Assembly (NCBI RefSeq): GCF_000734895.2
Contig: NZ_CP011382.1
Coordinates: 1,094,700 to 1,158,699, forward strand
Origin: Calothrix sp. 336/3
GTDB taxonomy: Bacteria; Cyanobacteriota; Cyanobacteriia; Cyanobacteriales; Nostocaceae
Length of the DNA: 64,000 nt
Direction of reading: 5' to 3'
The notes beneath the pieces were generated by a model. It worked only from the letters and a program-made list of their open reading frames with translations. It had not been told where the DNA came from and ran no database searches. Position numbers and translations under genes: made by a program. The stretch's first letter is position 1. Each line of letters begins with the position of its first letter. This document shows, in pieces, positions 29,763-39,622 of this stretch.

Positions 29763-32060
29763 CTACTTTAAATAAATCAACAAATTCAATCCGGGAATTG
29801 TTCGAGATAAAGTCCACAACAACAAAGTAATATATAGAATACCGAGACTCCATTGATACCAGGCGATGGTGGAGACGATCGCGGGTAAATGTTCATCTCG
29901 TAATCGCACATCATTAAAACCCAGTCGCATCATGTTATTGAGACTAAAGTCATAATAATTGAGCCAATTCCAGCGACGTTCCCACAACAGAGGTAAGTAT
30001 CTTTCCCTAAATGAAGTGTATCGAGGTATCACAGGTAATCTACCAATTAGTAAGCGCAATTGTCTGAGGGTTCCATCTTCGGTAAAATAAGAGGTATCCA
30101 TTAAATCATGGTAGCGTCCCTGTTGATAGAGTTCGAGTAACAAGGTAGAAGGGATGGGGATGATAATCAAGAGTAAACATCCCAAGGTTAACCAGGGTTG
30201 CTCTGCATTGCGAAAGATGAAGAGTAAACCAAAGAGATTCAGAAAGAAAAAGCTGGTAAGGGTGGAAATAGTTTCGTAACTATTAGGAACGATCGCCACA
30301 GGAAGCAGACGACGAAATCTATCGACTAACCAAAATATCACCCCAAAATTGGCGATCGCAATGATTCCTACTCCCAAGACAACCCCGAAATTTGTACCGT
30401 ATCCAGAGAGTAATAAAAGCAAACTCAAAGCAAACCAATTCCAACCTTGTAATATTCTCCCTCCCAAGGATAGGGGTGTACCAACAACAATTCTGTTACT
30501 AATTTGGTTGTAGGTATCTAAATCAATATCTGCAAGTGCTAGTAATTCCTTACTATTGCGGAAAGGTTGAATTTTGCGACGGGTGGCGATCGCTCTTGCT
30601 TGGGTAAGGGAAAAACCCAGATGTACTAATTTTGTGGGTGTCGCAGTATTAATATTTATCCCTGTTAATAAATGACTAATTTCTCTACGATGCAAACGCT
30701 GTTTGGTATATTCCACTTGATTTGCATCGGCAATTTGCTGCAACTGGCGAAAATTCTGGACTAAATTTCGCAAGACATTTTGATTTCCTTGCAAAGCTGT
30801 CACACATAATTTTTTGCCAATTTCCCCCGGATTTCCCAATATTTTCGCTTGGTTAGAATTAAAGGTTAAACCAGAAACATTTAAATAAGCAGACTCGGTA
30901 AAATCAGTATCACTAAAATCAGCTTGGTTAAGAATACTCGCACCTCGGAGATTTACAGATTGATTAAAATCTGACTCTCGGAAAGTCACAGATTGTTCAA
31001 AAGCTACTTCTGACAACATCAGAAACTGTTGAAAATTAGATTTATTAAACTGTGCTTGTCCCGAAAATACAGTGTTACAAAATATGGCATTACCTAACCA
31101 TTGCGCTCGACTAAATTTTGCCAACTGTTTAAAATTACTTTGGTTAAAATTGGCATTGTCTAAAAAAGTACTATCGGCAAAATATACCGCTTCTTGAAAT
31201 TGCCCTTCTCGAAAACTGACTTTATCAAAGAAAATACTACCGTTAAATTGACTCTGCCGCCGAAACAACACATTATTAAAACTAGCACCACGACTAAAAC
31301 GAGTTTCCTTCCAATTTGCTATCTGATTAAAAATAGCACCATCAGCATTTACAGGTTGGAGAAAAAATGTATTCCCAAACTCCACACCCCCGTTAAACCG
31401 GGTTCCTGTCAAAATTAAAGCACCACGAAATACACTGATATTGTTAGGAGAATTTGATTGAGTTCCTAGTAGCGATCGGCAATCACGAGAATTTAAGATA
31501 TTTACAGAGATAGATTGTAAGCAAACGTTCCGCAGACGCTCAACTTCTTCCTGCTCACCCGGAGAAAGTAATGGTGTAATTGATTGAGCATATAATTGAG
31601 TCGTTAAACCTAATTCACTGCCATTAAAATCTCCCTGAATCAGAGAATTACTTAAATCTAAACCCAAAGGTTTTGCCCCTGATTTTTGTAATTCCTTGCG
31701 CAATACCTGATAAAAAGATGCTTGCAAGGGGACATTTTCTGGTCGTAAATCTATCGTCATATTCCGTAAATCAACAGTCGTTACCCCTTCCCGTAAAATC
31801 GGACTGCTGATTCTTTCTTGCAATAATTCTAGAGTTAAAGGTAAGCGTTCAGATTGATTAGTTGCAGCTTCTGCTGAAGCAGGAATACATAATATTGATA
31901 CTATTAACCACAAGCTACAAAAAAATTTACCAATGAGAGATAATCGGGAATAGGTAATCGTCTTTCTATATTTCTCCTTTATCCCATTTCTTTGCTTCCC
32001 TGCTTGTTTACCCATTCCCCATTCGACTTCACTCACGGCAAAAATTTCCCATTTACCCAT
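29763..32060 (-). CDS. pentapeptide-repeat membrane protein with helix-hairpin-helix
   Basis: 765 residues in the longest frame. A hydrophobic signal-like segment (about 41-66, ending ASAEA) precedes a folded region and about 15 degenerate pentapeptide repeats (A(D/N)FxxxxF type, about 215-395) that form a right-handed quadrilateral helix. A ComEA-like helix-hairpin-helix follows (INTATPTKLVHLGFSLTQARAIA), then four to five membrane segments in the last 230 residues. The first 30-40 residues read low-complexity DNA and the true start is uncertain (Met16 at 32015, or a non-ATG codon). Function unknown; probably plasma-membrane or thylakoid located. Confidence 0.75.
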   Translation of the reverse strand: MGKWEIFAVSEVEWGMGKQAGKQRNGIKEKYRKTITYSRLSLIGKFFCSLWLIVSILCIPASAEAATNQSERLPLTLELLQERISSPILREGVTTVDLRNMTIDLRPENVPLQASFYQVLRKELQKSGAKPLGLDLSNSLIQGDFNGSELGLTTQLYAQSITPLLSPGEQEEVERLRNVCLQSISVNILNSRDCRSLLGTQSNSPNNISVFRGALILTGTRFNGGVEFGNTFFLQPVNADGAIFNQIANWKETRFSRGASFNNVLFRRQSQFNGSIFFDKVSFREGQFQEAVYFADSTFLDNANFNQSNFKQLAKFSRAQWLGNAIFCNTVFSGQAQFNKSNFQQFLMLSEVAFEQSVTFRESDFNQSVNLRGASILNQADFSDTDFTESAYLNVSGLTFNSNQAKILGNPGEIGKKLCVTALQGNQNVLRNLVQNFRQLQQIADANQVEYTKQRLHRREISHLLTGININTATPTKLVHLGFSLTQARAIATRRKIQPFRNSKELLALADIDLDTYNQISNRIVVGTPLSLGGRILQGWNWFALSLLLLLSGYGTNFGVVLGVGIIAIANFGVIFWLVDRFRRLLPVAIVPNSYETISTLTSFFFLNLFGLLFIFRNAEQPWLTLGCLLLIIIPIPSTLLLELYQQGRYHDLMDTSYFTEDGTLRQLRLLIGRLPVIPRYTSFRERYLPLLWERRWNWLNYYDFSLNNMMRLGFNDVRLRDEHLPAIVSTIAWYQWSLGILYITLLLWTLSRTIPGLNLLIYLK

Positions 32061-32067
32061 TACCCAA

Positions 32068-33078
32068 TTAATCCATCAACAGGACAATTTTACCTGTTAT
32101 TCCCCCACTTTCTAGTAACTGATGAGCTTTTGCTGCTTCCTTTAAGGGAAACTGGTGAGCAACGTGAATCTTTAATTTACCCCCATCTATCAACCGAGCA
32201 GATTCTGTCAATATTTCCCCATGGTGCTGTTGTGCTTCCGTCAAACCTTGTAGCATCGGTGTCAACATCAATTCTAAACTGATGCGCAGATTACGGTTTC
32301 TCGCTACCTTCCAGGAGGTACTTGCTGCTGGTTCGAGTATTGTCACAATATCACCATATACCCGAACTGCGGGAAAAGTTTGCTGCAAAGTCTCACCCCC
32401 CACAGTATCAAAAGCTAAGTCTACACCCTCCCCACCTGTCCAAGCTAATACCTCTGACACAAAATCAACCTGTTTGTAGAGAATAGCTAAATCTGCACCC
32501 AATGTCTGCACAAACTCTGCTTTCTCTGGGGAACTCACCGTAGTTGCAACTGCCGCACCTTTGATTTTTGCTAACTGAATCGCAACGTGTCCCACACCAC
32601 CAGCACCAGCATGAATTAATACCTTATCCCCTGGTGCTAACCGTCCCCGTTCATAGAGAGATTCCCAAGCTGTAATTAAAACTAAAGGAGCCGCCGCCGC
32701 CTCTGCAAAGCTTATAGATACAGGTTTGTGTGCCACATATCTTTCTTCGACGATGGCATATTCCCCATAGTTACCTGGAACCGCACCTAAACCACCATGA
32801 CAAAAATATACATTATCCCCTGAGCGAAACTGGCTCACATCTGCGCCCACCGCTTCTACAATTCCCGCACCATCGCAACCCAGAATTGCTGTCATTCTAT
32901 CGGGGTAGAATGTGCCCCTTTGTCGTAGTTTCGTATCAATGGGGTTGACTCCAGCAGCCTTGACTTTTACCAGAATTTGTGTATTTTCAGGGGGCAAAGG
33001 TTGAGAGACTTCTTGAATTTGCAACACTTCTGGAGAACCAGGTGCTGTCATAAATACTGCTTGCATTTTTAACTTCAT
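32068..33078 (-). CDS. zinc-independent MDR oxidoreductase (quinone oxidoreductase-like)
   Basis: 336 residues of the medium-chain dehydrogenase/reductase superfamily. The N-terminal GroES-like domain has VKAAGVNPIDTKLRQRG, ILGCDGAGIVEAVG and GDNVYF. The NADPH-binding fold has LIHAGAGGVGHVAIQLAK, i.e. the A-x-x-G-V-G motif. The catalytic zinc cysteines of alcohol dehydrogenases are absent, so it is quinone-reductase-like. The start may be Met5 (33066). The substrate is unknown. Confidence 0.88.
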   Translation of the reverse strand: MKLKMQAVFMTAPGSPEVLQIQEVSQPLPPENTQILVKVKAAGVNPIDTKLRQRGTFYPDRMTAILGCDGAGIVEAVGADVSQFRSGDNVYFCHGGLGAVPGNYGEYAIVEERYVAHKPVSISFAEAAAAPLVLITAWESLYERGRLAPGDKVLIHAGAGGVGHVAIQLAKIKGAAVATTVSSPEKAEFVQTLGADLAILYKQVDFVSEVLAWTGGEGVDLAFDTVGGETLQQTFPAVRVYGDIVTILEPAASTSWKVARNRNLRISLELMLTPMLQGLTEAQQHHGEILTESARLIDGGKLKIHVAHQFPLKEAAKAHQLLESGGITGKIVLLMD

Positions 33079-33311
33079 AACAACTTGACAATAGAAGATA
33101 GAGGCAAAAATAATGATGAGTTTTCAAGCTGATGGCGTAATTGATAATAACAACAATTCATCCTTGATTTACTAAATACTAAATTCAAGTAGTACTCTCT
33201 CTATGTTTTCTTTTGAAAAATAAAAATCACTACTTGTACTGATTTGTCTAATTAAATACCAGTGTATAAGTATATATAAGAGATTCTTGTTATGAACAGG
33301 GAAAATATTCT

Positions 33312-34553
33312 ATGCATCGCCTGATTGAAATGCAACCTTTGCAGCCAAGAACAATTCTATCAACCTCAGAAGTAATCCAAGAATTCAACACCTGCATCAA
33401 AACAAAATATACAGGCATGCTAGAGTTTACCAACTCATCAGGACATCGATGGCATTTTCACTATCACTTAGGAAGTATTATTTGGGCGAGTGGAGGATTT
33501 CACCCCTACCGTCGTTGGCGAAGAAATATAGAGCGATATGCTCCAGGGTTAAATTGGGAACAACTATTTGTTGGCTTGAAAAGACTAATTGAGAGCAATA
33601 CCGACTATAAGTTAGTACTATTTTTGCAGAAGCAGGGAAAAATCCAGCCATTGGAGGCTTGTGAAATTGCCGAAAGTACTATAAAAAAACTTGTATTTGA
33701 CGTCTTGCAACAATCTGCTGCTGCTTCCTCAAATGCTACTAATAGGAATCTGGGAAAAATCAATCAAGTTTGTCAGCAACCACCAATCATTTCCGAGGTT
33801 CTGGGAAATCGAGTTAGTACAGAAAGTCTGATCAAGAAAGGGTATACTCTATGGCAAAACTGGGTAAAGGTAGGATTATCTGATTGTTATCCTGATCAAG
33901 CACCGATTTTGCGACAACCAGAGCTATTAGCGAAGGAAGTCAACGCGACTATCTATCATAGTTTTGTTCAGTTATTTAACGGTAAAAATACCCTACGTGA
34001 TTTAACCTTAAAAACGAGACAGGATATTTTATTAATTGGTCGTTCTCTTTTACCTTATACTCTCAGAGGCTTAATCGAACTGGTTGATGTACCTGACTTA
34101 ATCAACTCCCCAGAGGAGAAAATTAGTAATACCTCTCAACCAACTACCAAGACAAAAAGTAGCCGTACCCTGATTGCCTGTGTTGATGATAGTCCACAAA
34201 TTTGTCAGTCCTTAGAGCAGATTATCCAAAGTGCAGGGATGGACTCTCTAAAGATTATAGACCCCATTCAAGCCTTACCAACCTTGATTCAACAGCAACC
34301 AGACTTGATTTTTCTCGATTTAATCATGCCGATGACCAATGGTTTTGAAATTTGTAAGCAATTACGTCGTATGAGTCGTTTTGCCAATACCCCAATTGTG
34401 ATTCTGACATCCAGTGAAGGCAGTTTCGACCAAGCTCGTGCCAAAGCATTTGGTGCTACAGACTTTATCCAGAAGCCTGTAAATAAGGATGCGGTACTGG
34501 GATGCATTAGAGAATATCTCAGGGTTCCTTCTCTGTTGAGTATGGCAGGATAA
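33312..34553 (+). CDS. PATAN-domain response regulator (PatA/PixG-like)
   Basis: 413 residues. The N-terminal PATAN/DUF4388-type region (about 10-280, with TGMLEFTNSSGHRWHFHYHLGSIIWA) leads to a C-terminal receiver domain (about 290-405): acidic pair CVDDSP, phosphoacceptor in FLDLIMP, Thr/Ser in ILTSS, Lys in IQKPVN. This is the layout of Anabaena PatA and of PixG/TaxP1 phototaxis regulators. It stands alone here without a histidine kinase or CheW partner, so its pathway is unknown. Confidence 0.88.
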   Translation: MHRLIEMQPLQPRTILSTSEVIQEFNTCIKTKYTGMLEFTNSSGHRWHFHYHLGSIIWASGGFHPYRRWRRNIERYAPGLNWEQLFVGLKRLIESNTDYKLVLFLQKQGKIQPLEACEIAESTIKKLVFDVLQQSAAASSNATNRNLGKINQVCQQPPIISEVLGNRVSTESLIKKGYTLWQNWVKVGLSDCYPDQAPILRQPELLAKEVNATIYHSFVQLFNGKNTLRDLTLKTRQDILLIGRSLLPYTLRGLIELVDVPDLINSPEEKISNTSQPTTKTKSSRTLIACVDDSPQICQSLEQIIQSAGMDSLKIIDPIQALPTLIQQQPDLIFLDLIMPMTNGFEICKQLRRMSRFANTPIVILTSSEGSFDQARAKAFGATDFIQKPVNKDAVLGCIREYLRVPSLLSMAG

Positions 34554-34662
34554 CTGTAAATCTGTTGCCATTCTGTGAGAAATTGTTGGGAGTAGGAAAA
34601 TATTTGTAGATTCTTCCTTCGATAACTCCTGTAATTACTATTTTTATTCGCAATTTCTCCCT

Positions 34663-35562
34663 GTGATGGTTAATAATTCGGAATACATTCAACAAGATGC
34701 GGCAGCACGGGTACAGGTTCTGAGTGAGGCTTTACCCTATATTCAACAGTTTGCTGGACGGACTGTGGTTGTCAAGTACGGTGGTGCAGCGATGAAAGAT
34801 AGTGACCTGAAGGATAAGGTCATTCGTGATATTGTCTTTTTATCCTGTGTGGGTTTACGTCCGATTCTTGTCCATGGTGGGGGTCCAGAAATTAACAGTT
34901 GGTTAGATAAGCTAGGTATTGAACCGCAATTTAAGAATGGTTTACGTGTCACCGATGCACCGACAATGGATGTAGTGGAAATGGTGTTAGTCGGTCGGGT
35001 GAATAAAGAAATTGTGTCTTTGATTAACCAATCTGGTGGTAAAGCGGTAGGGCTTTGTGGTAAAGATGGTAACTTGATTACTGCTCGTCCCCAGGGTGAA
35101 GAAGGTATTGGTTTTGTCGGGGAAGTTTGTGGCGTAAATATCAACATCCTAGAAACGCTGGTGAATAGTGGGTATATTCCCGTAGTTTCTAGTGTAGCCG
35201 CCGATGAGACAGGACAGGCGTATAATATTAACGCTGATACGGTGGCAGGAGAAATTGCGGCAGCGATGAACGCCGAAAAATTGATTTTGTTGACTGATAC
35301 TCGCGGTATTCTGAAAGATTATAAAGACCCTTCAACCTTGATTCCCAAGGTGGATATTCAAGAAGCGCGGCAATTGATTTCTACGGGTGTTGTCGCTGGG
35401 GGGATGATTCCGAAGGTGACTTGTTGTGTGCGATCGCTAGCCCAAGGTGTCAAGGCTTCCCATATTATCGATGGTCGCATCCCCCACGCCCTATTGTTGG
35501 AAATCTTTACAGATATTGGTATCGGAACGATGATTCTCGGTTCTCAGTTAGGTAGGGGGTAA
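34663..35562 (+). CDS. argB: acetylglutamate kinase
   Basis: 299 residues. Phosphorylates N-acetylglutamate in arginine biosynthesis; in cyanobacteria it is the target of PII and is feedback-inhibited by arginine. Visible motifs: VVKYGGAAM (Lys in the phosphate site), [32 protein letters not shown] and [12 protein letters not shown]. The C-terminal segment TDIGIGTMI is complete. The start is GTG at 34663 or ATG at 34666. Confidence 0.97.
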   Translation: MMVNNSEYIQQDAAARVQVLSEALPYIQQFAGRTVVVKYGGAAMKDSDLKDKVIRDIVFLSCVGLRPILVHGGGPEINSWLDKLGIEPQFKNGLRVTDAPTMDVVEMVLVGRVNKEIVSLINQSGGKAVGLCGKDGNLITARPQGEEGIGFVGEVCGVNINILETLVNSGYIPVVSSVAADETGQAYNINADTVAGEIAAAMNAEKLILLTDTRGILKDYKDPSTLIPKVDIQEARQLISTGVVAGGMIPKVTCCVRSLAQGVKASHIIDGRIPHALLLEIFTDIGIGTMILGSQLGRG

Positions 35563-35641
35563 AGGTTTTTCTGCGGATTTTTAGAGCCATCTCATGTATC
35601 TTAAATACTAAGGCTCACCGTAGAAACTATGAAAACGGCGA

Positions 35642-37936
35642 ATGGGGAAAAAGATAGCGTTATTAATCGGAGTTAGCGAATACGACCATGGTTTGGATCC
35701 ATTACCTGGTGCTACGAACGATGTTGATGCTCTGGAACGAGTCTTAAAAAACCCGGAAATTGGAGGTTTTGACATCGTTGTTCCCCTCCAAAATCCCCTG
35801 CGTCAACCCATGGAAGAAGCAATTTTCAAGCTTTTTGCCAACCGTGAAGAAGATGATTTGCTGTTGTTCTATTTTTCGGGACATGGTATTGTAGACCGCG
35901 CTACCGAAAGATTTTATCTAGCTACCCGTGACATCCGCAAAGAACGAGGTACTTTAGTTAAACCCTCAGCAGTTGCAGCCAATTTTCTCCACGAGAATAT
36001 TAACGACAGCCGATCGCAACGACAAGTAATTATTTTGGATTGTTGTTTTAGTGGGGCGATCGCCCAGGGAATGACTGTCAAGGATGATGGTGTGATTGAT
36101 ATTCAACAGCAGTTGGGTGGTAAGGGTAGGGCAATTCTGACTTCTTCTACTTCTACCCAACATTCCTACGAGGTGGAAGGTTATGGTGTTTATACCCGCT
36201 ACCTTGTTGAAGGAATCGAAAAAGGAGCAGCCGATCGCGATGGGGATGGTTGGATTTCCATCGATGAGTTGCACGAATACGCGAGCTTAAAGGTACACGA
36301 AGCATCTCCAGCGATGACACCAAAGTTTTATCCCGTGGAAGAAGGGCATAAAATTTTGATTGCCAAATCTCCGAAAGATGATCCCAAGTTGAAGTATCGC
36401 AAGGAAGTGGAAAAAATCGCCATGGAAGACGATGCGGAAATTTCCTTCCTCAGCAGATATATTTTGGACGAGCAGAAAAACCGTTGGGGATTATCAGATG
36501 GGGATGCGATCGCCATCGAAAATGAGGTTTTGGAACCTTACCGACAGCGTCAGCAAAAATTACAGCGTTACGAGCAAGCTTTATTACAAGTCGTGGCATT
36601 TGAGTTTCCCATTAGTCAGAAAAATATTAGGGGATTGCAACGCTTACAGGAAATTTTGAACCTCCGCGATCGCGACTTGGAGGATATTGAAGCCAGGATT
36701 ATTGCTCCCAAACAAACCGAACTCGAGCAAATTGAGCAGGAGCGACGGGAAGCAGAAAGATTGAGGGAGGAAAAATTAAAAGAGGAAGAAAGAAAACAGC
36801 AGCAAGAAGCCGAACGATTGCAACAGGAGCAAGAATTAAGGAAACAACAGCAAGAAGCCGAAAGATTGCGACAGGAGGAGAAATTAAAAGAGGAAGAATT
36901 AAGAAAACGGCAGCGAGAACAAGCTGAATATGAAAGACAGCAAGCAGAGTTACGCAGGAAACAAGAAGAAGCGGAGAAATTACGACAAGCACAATTAAAA
37001 CAACAAGCTTCCCCGGTTATTCAAACTATTAAAACTCAACAATTTGACTTTCAATATGCAAAATTGAGATTAGAAGAAACTTCTGGGGGCTTTTTAGGCT
37101 TAGGGAAAAAATATATACCTAAAATTACCTATCACTCAGCAAAAGCAGAATATTTCCTTGAAGATTTAGGTAACGGGGTAAGTATTGAAATGGTGGCAAT
37201 CCCCGGTGGAACTTTCATGATGGGTTCCCCAGAAGGAGAAGGAAGTGACAGGGAAAAACCCCAACATCAAGTTACAATTCAACCCTTTTTCATGGGCAAA
37301 TATCCCATTACCCAGAAACAATGGGCAACAGTAGCAACTTTCCCCAAAGTCAACATTGATTTGAATCCCGATCCCGCTCATTTCAAAGGTAATAATTTAC
37401 CCATTGAGTGCGTATCTTGGAATGATGCAATGGAATTTTGTGCGAGATTATCCCAACACTGCCAAAAAGACAACCCAAACAAAAATTATCGTTTACCCAG
37501 CGAAGCCGAATGGGAATATGCTTGTCGTGGGGGAACGACTACCCCATTCCATTTTGGTGAGACAATTACAACCGATTTAGCAAATTACGACGGCAATTAC
37601 ACCTACGGCAATGCTCCCAAGGGAGAATATCGAGAAAAAACAACAGAAGTCGGGAAATTTCCAGCCAATGCTTTTGGATTGCATGACATGCATGGGAACG
37701 TTTGGGAATGGTGTGAAGATGATTGGCACGAAAATTATAACGCTGCACCATCAGATGGTAGAGCTTGGGTGATTGATAATGATAATCAAAGCAAGGTTCT
37801 GCGGGGCTGTTCCTGGAACGACTATCCTAACTACTGCCGTTCCGCGTCTCGCAACGTCAACTTTTGGGCGGAGCGCGTCAGTATCGACTTCAATTTTGGT
37901 TTTCGTGTTGTTTGTGGGGTCGGGAGGACTTCTTAG
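35642..37936 (+). CDS. caspase-like peptidase fused to a formylglycine-generating-enzyme-like domain
   Basis: 764 residues. The N-terminal peptidase C14/metacaspase-type domain (1-240) has catalytic His81 in YFSGHG and Cys135 in ILDCCFSG. Residues about 240-355 are a helical linker, then a long Glu/Gln/Arg-rich coiled coil (about 355-460). The C-terminal FGE-sulfatase/SUMF1-like domain (about 505-764) has GGTFMMGSPEGEG, PITQKQWATV, YRLPSEAEWEYACRGG, DMHGNVWEWCEDDW and VLRGCSWND. Such orthocaspase fusions occur in multicellular cyanobacteria and are suspected of roles in programmed death or defence. Targets are unknown. Confidence 0.92.
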   Translation: MGKKIALLIGVSEYDHGLDPLPGATNDVDALERVLKNPEIGGFDIVVPLQNPLRQPMEEAIFKLFANREEDDLLLFYFSGHGIVDRATERFYLATRDIRKERGTLVKPSAVAANFLHENINDSRSQRQVIILDCCFSGAIAQGMTVKDDGVIDIQQQLGGKGRAILTSSTSTQHSYEVEGYGVYTRYLVEGIEKGAADRDGDGWISIDELHEYASLKVHEASPAMTPKFYPVEEGHKILIAKSPKDDPKLKYRKEVEKIAMEDDAEISFLSRYILDEQKNRWGLSDGDAIAIENEVLEPYRQRQQKLQRYEQALLQVVAFEFPISQKNIRGLQRLQEILNLRDRDLEDIEARIIAPKQTELEQIEQERREAERLREEKLKEEERKQQQEAERLQQEQELRKQQQEAERLRQEEKLKEEELRKRQREQAEYERQQAELRRKQEEAEKLRQAQLKQQASPVIQTIKTQQFDFQYAKLRLEETSGGFLGLGKKYIPKITYHSAKAEYFLEDLGNGVSIEMVAIPGGTFMMGSPEGEGSDREKPQHQVTIQPFFMGKYPITQKQWATVATFPKVNIDLNPDPAHFKGNNLPIECVSWNDAMEFCARLSQHCQKDNPNKNYRLPSEAEWEYACRGGTTTPFHFGETITTDLANYDGNYTYGNAPKGEYREKTTEVGKFPANAFGLHDMHGNVWEWCEDDWHENYNAAPSDGRAWVIDNDNQSKVLRGCSWNDYPNYCRSASRNVNFWAERVSIDFNFGFRVVCGVGRTS

Positions 37937-38320
37937 CCCTTTTCCCTCTTCCCCTTTTGCCCTTTACACTTCTTTATCTTTACCCTTCCTAGCGCGAAGC
38001 GCTTAAAAATTTTTTTTCAGGGCGGTGTAAGTAGGTAAACAGAATTAATTACACAAACGTCATTGCGAAGGTCGCGTTCGCGCAGCGTGTCGCTTTGCGA
38101 CTCAGCGGAATGTTCGCGTAGCGTGCCGTAGGCTCTAGCAATCGCAAGGGGTTGAGATTGCTACTCTTCGAGAAGCCGCTCCGCGTCTACGCTACATTTC
38201 ATTTCGCTCGCAATGACTGTAAATATTTCTGCTCATGTACTTATAGATACGGGATGATTTCGCCGATGCCATACTGTAGACGCTTCTGGAGTTTCCATAC
38301 AATTTAGCTGCACATCAGCT
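37937..38320. other. intergenic region with GC-rich dispersed repeat sequence
   Basis: Contains a palindrome-rich stretch (about 38060-38215) of the 'GTCATTGCGAAGG ... TCGCAATGAC' kind, made of short words such as GCGTAGCG and GAAGCCGCTCCGCG. These are familiar as dispersed repeats in Nostocales genomes. The ends ATTGCGA and TCGCAAT are inverted relative to each other. No gene is seen. Confidence 0.5.
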
Positions 38321-38439
38321 TATAGCCTTTCCTACTTTGATGAAGTACAGAAGAACCTCTCCCCAACCCTCCCCCGCTAGCGGGGAGGGTGCCCGATAGG
38401 GCGGGTGGGGTGTATTCTATATGATTGGGAAACGCTATA
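38321..38439 (-). mobile_element. 119-bp MITE, copy A (inverted)
   Basis: Runs from TATAGCCTTTCC to GGGAAACGCTATA, with internal CCTCTCCCCAACCCTCCC and a CGCTAGCG-centred stem. It is the same family as the copies at 46176, 60397, 60564 and 60710, in the opposite orientation. Non-coding; TA-type termini suggest mobilisation by a Tc1/mariner/IS630-type transposase. Confidence 0.75.
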
Positions 38440-38475
38440 TTACTCCCTACTCCCTACTCATTACTCATCCCCTAA

Positions 38476-38904
38476 TTACCGATAAATAATCACTCTATTG
38501 TCTCGGTGGTTGCGATGGTGTTGCCGGGATGAATTAGGGTAGTAGTCTCTGGGGTTTCTATCAGGTTCCCAGGATGGATTATCGTAGTTATTGTCGTAAT
38601 TGTAGTAAGTGTTGTCGTTATGGTAGTAACTATTATTGTTGTAGTAATTATTGTTGTTGTAATCGTAGTAACTACTGCGGCGAGGAATTAAGCCTGTGTA
38701 TGGGTTAACTGGTATAGGTGTGGGAATGGGACTACCGTATATAAAGTTACCTACTGGTGGTTGGCGACGGATAGGGTAGGGATAAGCTGGATTGATAATG
38801 ATGATTTCTTGGGCAGATGCGGGGGAAGATGGGGGGGCGATCGCCACACCGAAAACAGCGACAGTGGCAACAAATTTACAAAAATTGATTAAAGTTTTTT
38901 TCAT
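38476..38904 (-). CDS. secreted Tyr/Asn-rich low-complexity protein
   Basis: 142 residues. A signal peptide (1-31, cleavage near ASAQ) is followed by a Pro-rich part and a tail of YYNNNNYY-type repeats, then RQHHRNHRDNR. No enzymatic motif is present. It may be a cell-surface or matrix protein; the function is unknown. Confidence 0.65.
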   Translation of the reverse strand: MKKTLINFCKFVATVAVFGVAIAPPSSPASAQEIIIINPAYPYPIRRQPPVGNFIYGSPIPTPIPVNPYTGLIPRRSSYYDYNNNNYYNNNSYYHNDNTYYNYDNNYDNPSWEPDRNPRDYYPNSSRQHHRNHRDNRVIIYR

Positions 38905-39002
38905 ATAAGATAATTTGGTAATTGTTTGCAGTTAATATACACCTGACTTGCTCTTCCCCAATATCTGGCAAAATGTAGTCAGTGTAGATTTGTGAAGTTA
39001 TT

Positions 39003-39527
39003 GTGAGTGTAGATAGTATTGAAATCGCTAGAAATCGCTACCAGAAGGGAAAACTTGCCTTTGAAAATGGGCAGTATCGGGAAGCGGTGGAGGATTTGGA
39101 AACAGCTAGCGCGTTGCTAGCACCCAATTCTCGCTTGGCAGGAGAGGTAAAAATATGGTTAGTCATTGCCTACGAAGCTGCGGGAAGAACAGATGAGGCG
39201 ATCGCCTTGTGTGAACAACTGAAACGCCACCCCTACGCTGAAACCAGCAAAGAAGCGCGCAGGTTGCAATATATCCTCAAAGCACCCAGATTGAAACGTC
39301 CCCAGGAATGGATGACCGAAATCCCTGATTTAACTAGAATTGCGGATAATAAAGGTGAAATTAATTTCACAGGTAATAATAGCAAATCTTCTGTCAAAAA
39401 AGATGCTCCCTTAGAGGTATATGAGGATTTGAGCAAGTTAAATACTAAGGATAATCGCTTTTTTGCAGTCGCACTAATTGCGGTGATGATAATTCTAGGT
39501 GGTTTGGTGTGGTTTGGCTGGAGTTAG
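39003..39527 (+). CDS. TPR-like protein with C-terminal membrane anchor
   Basis: 174 residues from a GTG start. Two to three TPR-like helix pairs (about 8-85: ARNRYQKGKLAFENGQYREAVEDLETA) precede a linker and one C-terminal hydrophobic segment (about 152-172), so it is probably tail-anchored with the TPR facing the cytosol. It is followed in the same direction by the DUF3153 lipoprotein gene. Confidence 0.75.
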   Translation: MSVDSIEIARNRYQKGKLAFENGQYREAVEDLETASALLAPNSRLAGEVKIWLVIAYEAAGRTDEAIALCEQLKRHPYAETSKEARRLQYILKAPRLKRPQEWMTEIPDLTRIADNKGEINFTGNNSKSSVKKDAPLEVYEDLSKLNTKDNRFFAVALIAVMIILGGLVWFGWS

Positions 39528-39622
39528 ATTGTACTGAGAGGGAAAAGGGGTGAGAGAATATATGGAAGAATGGGCTAATAACTGGATATAAGCCGTAATG
39601 ACTATAATTCTGGGAGGCTAGT

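Noticed and set aside
36699..36992. Hydrophobic open frame antisense to the caspase-FGE gene
   Set aside because: It is the complement of the Glu/Gln/Arg-rich coiled coil, which always reads as a hydrophobic frame; not a gene.
35642..37936. Diversity-generating retroelement target (variable FGE/C-type-lectin-like C-terminus)
   Set aside because: No reverse transcriptase, accessory gene or template repeat is found nearby; only the domain type is suggestive.
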